Shown here: positions 60,432 to 64,000 of the stretch, piece by piece | How positions within the stretch are numbered: the stretch's first letter is position 1 | Layout of the letters: each line of letters opens with the position of its first letter | Source of the DNA: Fidelibacterota bacterium | Lineage (GTDB): Bacteria; Fidelibacterota; Marinisomatia; Marinisomatales; TCS55 | DNA length: 64,000 nt | Direction: 5' to 3' | Assembly (NCBI GenBank): GCA_014239435.1 | Contig: JAAZYX010000017.1 | Coordinates: 16,375 to 80,374, forward strand | Translations under genes and position numbers: made by a program | The notes under the pieces: model-generated | The model's input: the letters and a program-made list of their open reading frames with translations, nothing else | Database searches by the model: none | What the model was told of the DNA's origin: nothing

Positions 60432-62752
60432 CGCTATATCTGAAAATTATAACCATCATTTTGATGATGTTCGGCGTTTCATTCTCACAAACACAGCCTG
60501 ACTTAACAGTTTTATTTGATCAATTTGATTCAACGGTTACCGTGTACGTTGATGGTGATGAAATCGTTATTGAAGCCGATGGAGTGCCCAGCCATTTGAG
60601 TCCCTATTTCGTCCAGACATACAATCAGTCTAACAATGGATTTTACTTTTGGGAAGATACTGACGGAGACTTTGTCAATGATTTATGGATGGCAACTCCA
60701 TCTGATATGAATTTGAATCCAAACCGCATCGGCGGTCAAAACTATGAATTCAGAGTACCGTTACATCCGGCGATAAATCCGAACGGTCCTTCCGACACGT
60801 TTCTCGGACCGATCGGCGCTTCGATTAACGGCGTACCTTTTTTCAATGAATATGAATCACCGACCCAGACAATAACCAATCAAGTTATTCAATCTTTCGA
60901 TCCCGGGAACGGGCACCCGGCACCTCAGGGACGATATCATTATCATTTTCCGCCGGAATCGCTGTACACGGTCACGGAAGATAATTTTCTCGGGTTCGCC
61001 GCGGACGGATTTCCGGTTTACGGTCCAAAAAATCCGGACAGCACAAATGCCCAGAATTTAGATGATTATCATGGCGAATACGGACCGACGCCGGATTTCC
61101 CGGACAGCATTTACCATTACCATACTAATTTTAATACACCGTATATAATTGGTGCTTTTGCGGGAACAATCGGCACCGGATTTGGCGGAGGTGGCGGCGG
61201 CGGTGGAGGCGATCCGCCGGACTGCGACGAAGTTCCTCCCGGTGCGCCGTGCTGTGGAGATGGAATATGCGGCGGTCCTGAAAATGAGAATAATTGCCCG
61301 GAAGATTGCGGCGTTCAAATTGACGGTCCATGGGCTTGGGTAAGCGATGGTTATCAGTCAGGAGTGTATGTACCTGGTGATACGGTTCACGTGTGGTCCG
61401 CATTGGATCCGTCAACCATGACATTTCAGGAATGGACAGGCGATACGTCATTATTGAATGATTTTAATGAATGGCACACTTCGTTTATCATGCCAGACAG
61501 TGATGTACATTTCTATTCGCAGCACGATTCGGTAGAATTATTAGATTTCGAATACGAAACAATCACAGGAGTGGAAAATCCAAAAAATGTTTATTCAACA
61601 TTCCCGGAAGATCCTATTGGAACCATCTTTTTCTTCCATGGCGGAAGTGGTAACGCAGATGATGTTAAAGACCGAACGGAGGTTGTCCAATTTATACAGG
61701 ATGCAGTTGCCACCGGTTACGGAGTTATTTTCACGGATTCTGAAGACAGGACTTTGAATGACGTTAATAATGACGGAAACACGCAATGGTTGCTGAATCC
61801 GTGGACGGTTAGCGGAAATGTAGATATCGGCAATATCCAAATCATTCATCAGGAATTTATCAGCCGAAATGTGATTACGGAATCTCAGCCGGTATTTGCT
61901 GTCGGTGCTTCAAACGGAGGGAATTTTGCATCGGTTGTTTCTTATGCATTGGAATTTAACGCTGTTGCTATTTACAGCGCTCAGGGAAACCCGCCTGCGC
62001 TTTATGAGGCAACCACAACGCCGACTATATTTTGTCCGGCAAAAAATGATCCGGCGCTTGGTGGAGGGAATTGGGTAGCACGGATGAATTTTGATACACT
62101 GCAGGCTCGTGGCATCCCCAGCCAGTTTTATGAATTGGAATCTTCGCCGGCGTATAGGGAAAGGTTTATGCGGATTGAAGGAATTGATTCGACAATTTCT
62201 GCAGACTTGATAACAGAATTCAATGACTATGGTCTGATTGACAGCATGAATTTTTTCACTGTTTTAGATGATTCCGTTCAATCACTCTTTTTGTCAAATC
62301 CTGCATCGTTTCCTGTTTTCGGCGGAATAACCCTTTCTCTGAAAAGACATGTACTAGATCAGATTAAGGTAATGACGGCAGACCATTCCTTTTTTGCAGA
62401 TTTTAATAAAAGGGTGTTGGCATATTTTAATCTGTACTCAGGTGATTTATCCACTGAAAAATCGGAAATTATTCCGAACAAGATTGTACTTTATCCGGCG
62501 TACCCTAATCCATTCAATCCAACCACCACCATCCGGTTTAATATCGGTGAAGGGAACGGGATAATGCGTACCCTACGTTTGAATATTTACGACATAAACG
62601 GGCGATTGGTGGAAATCTTGATCAACAAAAAGTTGGAACCGGGAACACATGAAGTTCAATGGAATGCGCAGCATCAATCCAGCGGTGTGTATTTTTCTGA
62701 ACTTATATCCGGCGATGTGCGTAAAATCAGGAAAATGATTCTCTTAAAATGA
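60428..62752 (+). CDS. YHYH-domain / esterase-like fusion protein with T9SS signal
   Basis: A 774-residue secreted protein. After a signal peptide (IITIILMMFGVSFSQ) comes a YHYH domain: RYHYHFPPESLY (YHYH at 170-173), FAADGFPVYGPKNP and a second DSIYHYHTNF. A poly-glycine linker (about 251-260) leads to a cysteine knot-like CCGDGICGGPENENNCPEDCG when read with its gaps. The second half is an alpha/beta hydrolase with FFFHGGSGN oxyanion strand and nucleophile elbow GASNGG (Ser495), and a late TADHSFF His region. The sorting signal LYPAYPNPFNPTTTIRFN starts near 688 and the end is RKMILLK. Both ends overlap neighbours by 4 nt. YHYH function is unknown; the hydrolase may be a feruloyl or polyester-type esterase. 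Confidence 0.8.
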   Translation: MTLYLKIITIILMMFGVSFSQTQPDLTVLFDQFDSTVTVYVDGDEIVIEADGVPSHLSPYFVQTYNQSNNGFYFWEDTDGDFVNDLWMATPSDMNLNPNRIGGQNYEFRVPLHPAINPNGPSDTFLGPIGASINGVPFFNEYESPTQTITNQVIQSFDPGNGHPAPQGRYHYHFPPESLYTVTEDNFLGFAADGFPVYGPKNPDSTNAQNLDDYHGEYGPTPDFPDSIYHYHTNFNTPYIIGAFAGTIGTGFGGGGGGGGGDPPDCDEVPPGAPCCGDGICGGPENENNCPEDCGVQIDGPWAWVSDGYQSGVYVPGDTVHVWSALDPSTMTFQEWTGDTSLLNDFNEWHTSFIMPDSDVHFYSQHDSVELLDFEYETITGVENPKNVYSTFPEDPIGTIFFFHGGSGNADDVKDRTEVVQFIQDAVATGYGVIFTDSEDRTLNDVNNDGNTQWLLNPWTVSGNVDIGNIQIIHQEFISRNVITESQPVFAVGASNGGNFASVVSYALEFNAVAIYSAQGNPPALYEATTTPTIFCPAKNDPALGGGNWVARMNFDTLQARGIPSQFYELESSPAYRERFMRIEGIDSTISADLITEFNDYGLIDSMNFFTVLDDSVQSLFLSNPASFPVFGGITLSLKRHVLDQIKVMTADHSFFADFNKRVLAYFNLYSGDLSTEKSEIIPNKIVLYPAYPNPFNPTTTIRFNIGEGNGIMRTLRLNIYDINGRLVEILINKKLEPGTHEVQWNAQHQSSGVYFSELISGDVRKIRKMILLK

Positions 62753-63231
62753 TGAGTAAAATTTCAATATTATCCGGTATTGTTCTAATGGTTTGGGCAG
62801 GTGCCCAGTCCGGGAAGGATTCAAACATTGTGACTGACAAAGTAAATAAATCTGAAGCCGAATGGCAAACCTGCCTCACGCCTGAGGAATATCAAGTTCT
62901 GCGGAAAAAAGGAACAGAACAGGCATTTACCGGGGAATATTACAAGCATACAGAAAAGGGTACCTACGTTTGCGGTGCATGTGAATCTGAACTATTTAGC
63001 TCAGATTCTAAATATGATTCCGGCAGTGGGTGGCCGAGTTTCTATGAAGCGCTCGATAAAACTAAAATCACTTATAAAGAAGACAATACCCTCCTCCTGA
63101 AAAGAATTGAGATTCTCTGTGCAAAATGCAATTCACATCTAGGACACGTCTTTGATGACGGCCCAAATCCTACAGGAAAAAGGTATTGTGTGAATTCGGT
63201 TTCGCTGGATTTTCAGAAAGATAAGGATTGA
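62749..63231 (+). CDS. msrB: exported methionine-R-sulfoxide reductase
   Basis: MsrB reduces the R epimer of methionine sulfoxide in proteins. The 160-residue product has an N-terminal signal sequence (ILSGIVLMVWAGAQS), which sends it outside the cytoplasm, and the whole MsrB domain: LTPEEYQVLRKKGTEQAFTG (in pieces), zinc sites VCGACE and ILCAKCNSHLGHVFDDG, substrate GSGWPSFYEAL and the catalytic Cys in RYCVNSVSLDF. The catalytic residue is Cys, not Sec. It overlaps the YHYH gene (ATGA) and pirin (TTGA) by 4 nt each, which suggests coupled synthesis and repair of secreted proteins. Confidence 0.95.
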   Translation: MMSKISILSGIVLMVWAGAQSGKDSNIVTDKVNKSEAEWQTCLTPEEYQVLRKKGTEQAFTGEYYKHTEKGTYVCGACESELFSSDSKYDSGSGWPSFYEALDKTKITYKEDNTLLLKRIEILCAKCNSHLGHVFDDGPNPTGKRYCVNSVSLDFQKDKD

Positions 63232-64000
63232 GTAATTCCAGAGAAATCATACAACAGGTAAATGGTGTCCAAACCACCGACGGTGCCGGCGTTCAACTCA
63301 AAAGAATTCTTGGATCGCCTGAACTGAACTATCTTGATCCATTCTTGCTTTTTGATGAATTCCGCAATGATGCATCGGATGCCTACAGCGGAGGATTTCC
63401 CAATCATCCTCACCGCGGATTCGAGACTGTGACTTATATGAAACAGGGACGAATGCGGCATCGAGATTCCGTTGGAAACGAAGGACTTCTTACCGCAGGA
63501 TCGGTTCAGTGGATGACGGCCGGGCGCGGCATTATTCACAGTGAAATGCCGGAACAGGAAGACGGCCTTATGTGGGGCTACCAACTTTGGGTAAATCTGC
63601 CGAAAGAAAAGAAAATGACAGAACCAAGATATCAGGACATTCCCCCGGAAAATATTCCGCTATACGAAAAGGACGGGCTTCAGGTTCGAGTGATTGCAGG
63701 ACAGTATAAGGATGTTTCTGCAGCGGCTGAAACGAACATTGAAATTCATTACTTGGATGTGCATCTGAGGAAAGATTCTGTGTTTGAACATGATCTTCCA
63801 AAATCATTCCAGGGTTTCATTTATGTCTATGAAGGCGAAGCAACAGTTGGGGAGACAAATGTTTCCCCCAACACACTCGGGGTTTTGGACGATGGAAGTC
63901 GGATCAGCGTAACACCTGCCAATGGAGGATCGGATTTTTTACTGATCGCAGGCGAGCCGTTAAACGAACCCATTGCGCGGGGTGGTCCGTTTGTGATGAA
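63228..64000 (+). CDS. pirin family cupin protein (3' end outside window)
   Basis: Translation from the TTG at 63228, which overlaps the msrB stop (TTGA), gives a 257-residue product still open at the window end; pirins are about 280-290 residues. It begins SNSREIIQQVNGVQT and has the iron-binding cupin motifs NHPHRGFETVTY (His56/His58 type) and GRGIIHSEMPE (His/Glu), followed by GLMWGYQLWVNLP and the second cupin with IYVYEGEATVG. Pirins are Fe-binding proteins with quercetinase or redox-sensing roles. The protein has no signal peptide and is cytoplasmic. It ends the coupled redox operon as far as seen. Confidence 0.9.
   Translation, partial: MSNSREIIQQVNGVQTTDGAGVQLKRILGSPELNYLDPFLLFDEFRNDASDAYSGGFPNHPHRGFETVTYMKQGRMRHRDSVGNEGLLTAGSVQWMTAGRGIIHSEMPEQEDGLMWGYQLWVNLPKEKKMTEPRYQDIPPENIPLYEKDGLQVRVIAGQYKDVSAAAETNIEIHYLDVHLRKDSVFEHDLPKSFQGFIYVYEGEATVGETNVSPNTLGVLDDGSRISVTPANGGSDFLLIAGEPLNEPIARGGPFVM

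Noticed and set aside
62749..63231. MsrB as a second selenoprotein
   Set aside because: The catalytic codon encodes Cys (RYCVNS) and no in-frame TGA is found in the gene.

Overview
The window reads as a chromosomal segment of a Gram-negative bacterium of the Fibrobacteres-Chlorobi-Bacteroidetes (FCB) superphylum. The best fit is a Marinimicrobia (SAR406/Fidelibacterota) or Ignavibacteria-like lineage. Reasons: three very large or multidomain secreted proteins end in the YPNPFNPSTTIRF-type C-terminal sorting signal of the type IX secretion system (T9SS); families typical of this superphylum are present (DUF2723, DUF4835, DUF5683, lipoproteins with SbsA-type Ig domains); and there is a full Gram-negative envelope gene set. 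The phylum is inferred from protein character only; no rRNA is present. Genes are densely packed, often with 1-14 nt overlaps, and no gene-free stretch exceeds 300 bases. No insertion sequence, prophage or CRISPR array was seen.

Layout. 1-4800: surface glycan genes (end of a DUF2723 protein, a GT2 glycosyltransferase, two sugar-nucleotide SDR enzymes, RmlC). 4789-5643 (-): DUF4835 protein, possibly a T9SS accessory factor. 5718-8230: tRNA nucleotidyltransferase, GatC and KdsB. 8223-13853: the classical LPS/KDO block kdsB-pyrG-kdsA-kdsC-lptC-lptB-rpoN, without lptA. 13866-16610: hflK, hflC, argF. 16624-19299 (-): two secreted proteins of unknown role and LpxH. 19483-22686: a very large metalloprotease-like/beta-propeller/outer-membrane-barrel protein. 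22742-24377: tgt and a peroxiredoxin whose catalytic residue is encoded by an in-frame TGA. 24387-31332 (-): an outer-membrane protein and a tyrosine/homogentisate degradation operon. 31422-39542: lipoprotein, ManC, a small conserved protein, an EF-G paralogue, a HIT hydrolase and a two-gene symporter unit. 39593-45504: tRNA-Asn, then a probable N-acetylgalactosamine scavenging block (GH109-type enzyme, SSS symporter, GHMP sugar kinase, sugar nucleotidyltransferase). 45505-59243: secreted proteins, including a cohesin-like lipoprotein followed by two tandem giant repeat proteins that carry dockerin-like calcium loops and T9SS signals. 59308-64000: a coupled operon of MORN lipoprotein, SCO1, a YHYH/esterase T9SS protein, secreted MsrB and pirin (cut by the window end).

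The two most notable systems are as follows. (i) A selenocysteine peroxiredoxin: the TGA at 24051 sits exactly at the peroxidatic cysteine of a BCP-type peroxiredoxin, and a hairpin with a G-containing loop lies 16-33 nt downstream, as expected for a bacterial SECIS. (ii) A candidate cell-surface cohesin/dockerin pair linked to T9SS export, in which one of two tandem giant paralogues has gained a LamG lectin-like domain inside its N-terminal module. All family assignments come from reading motifs by eye; no database search was run.
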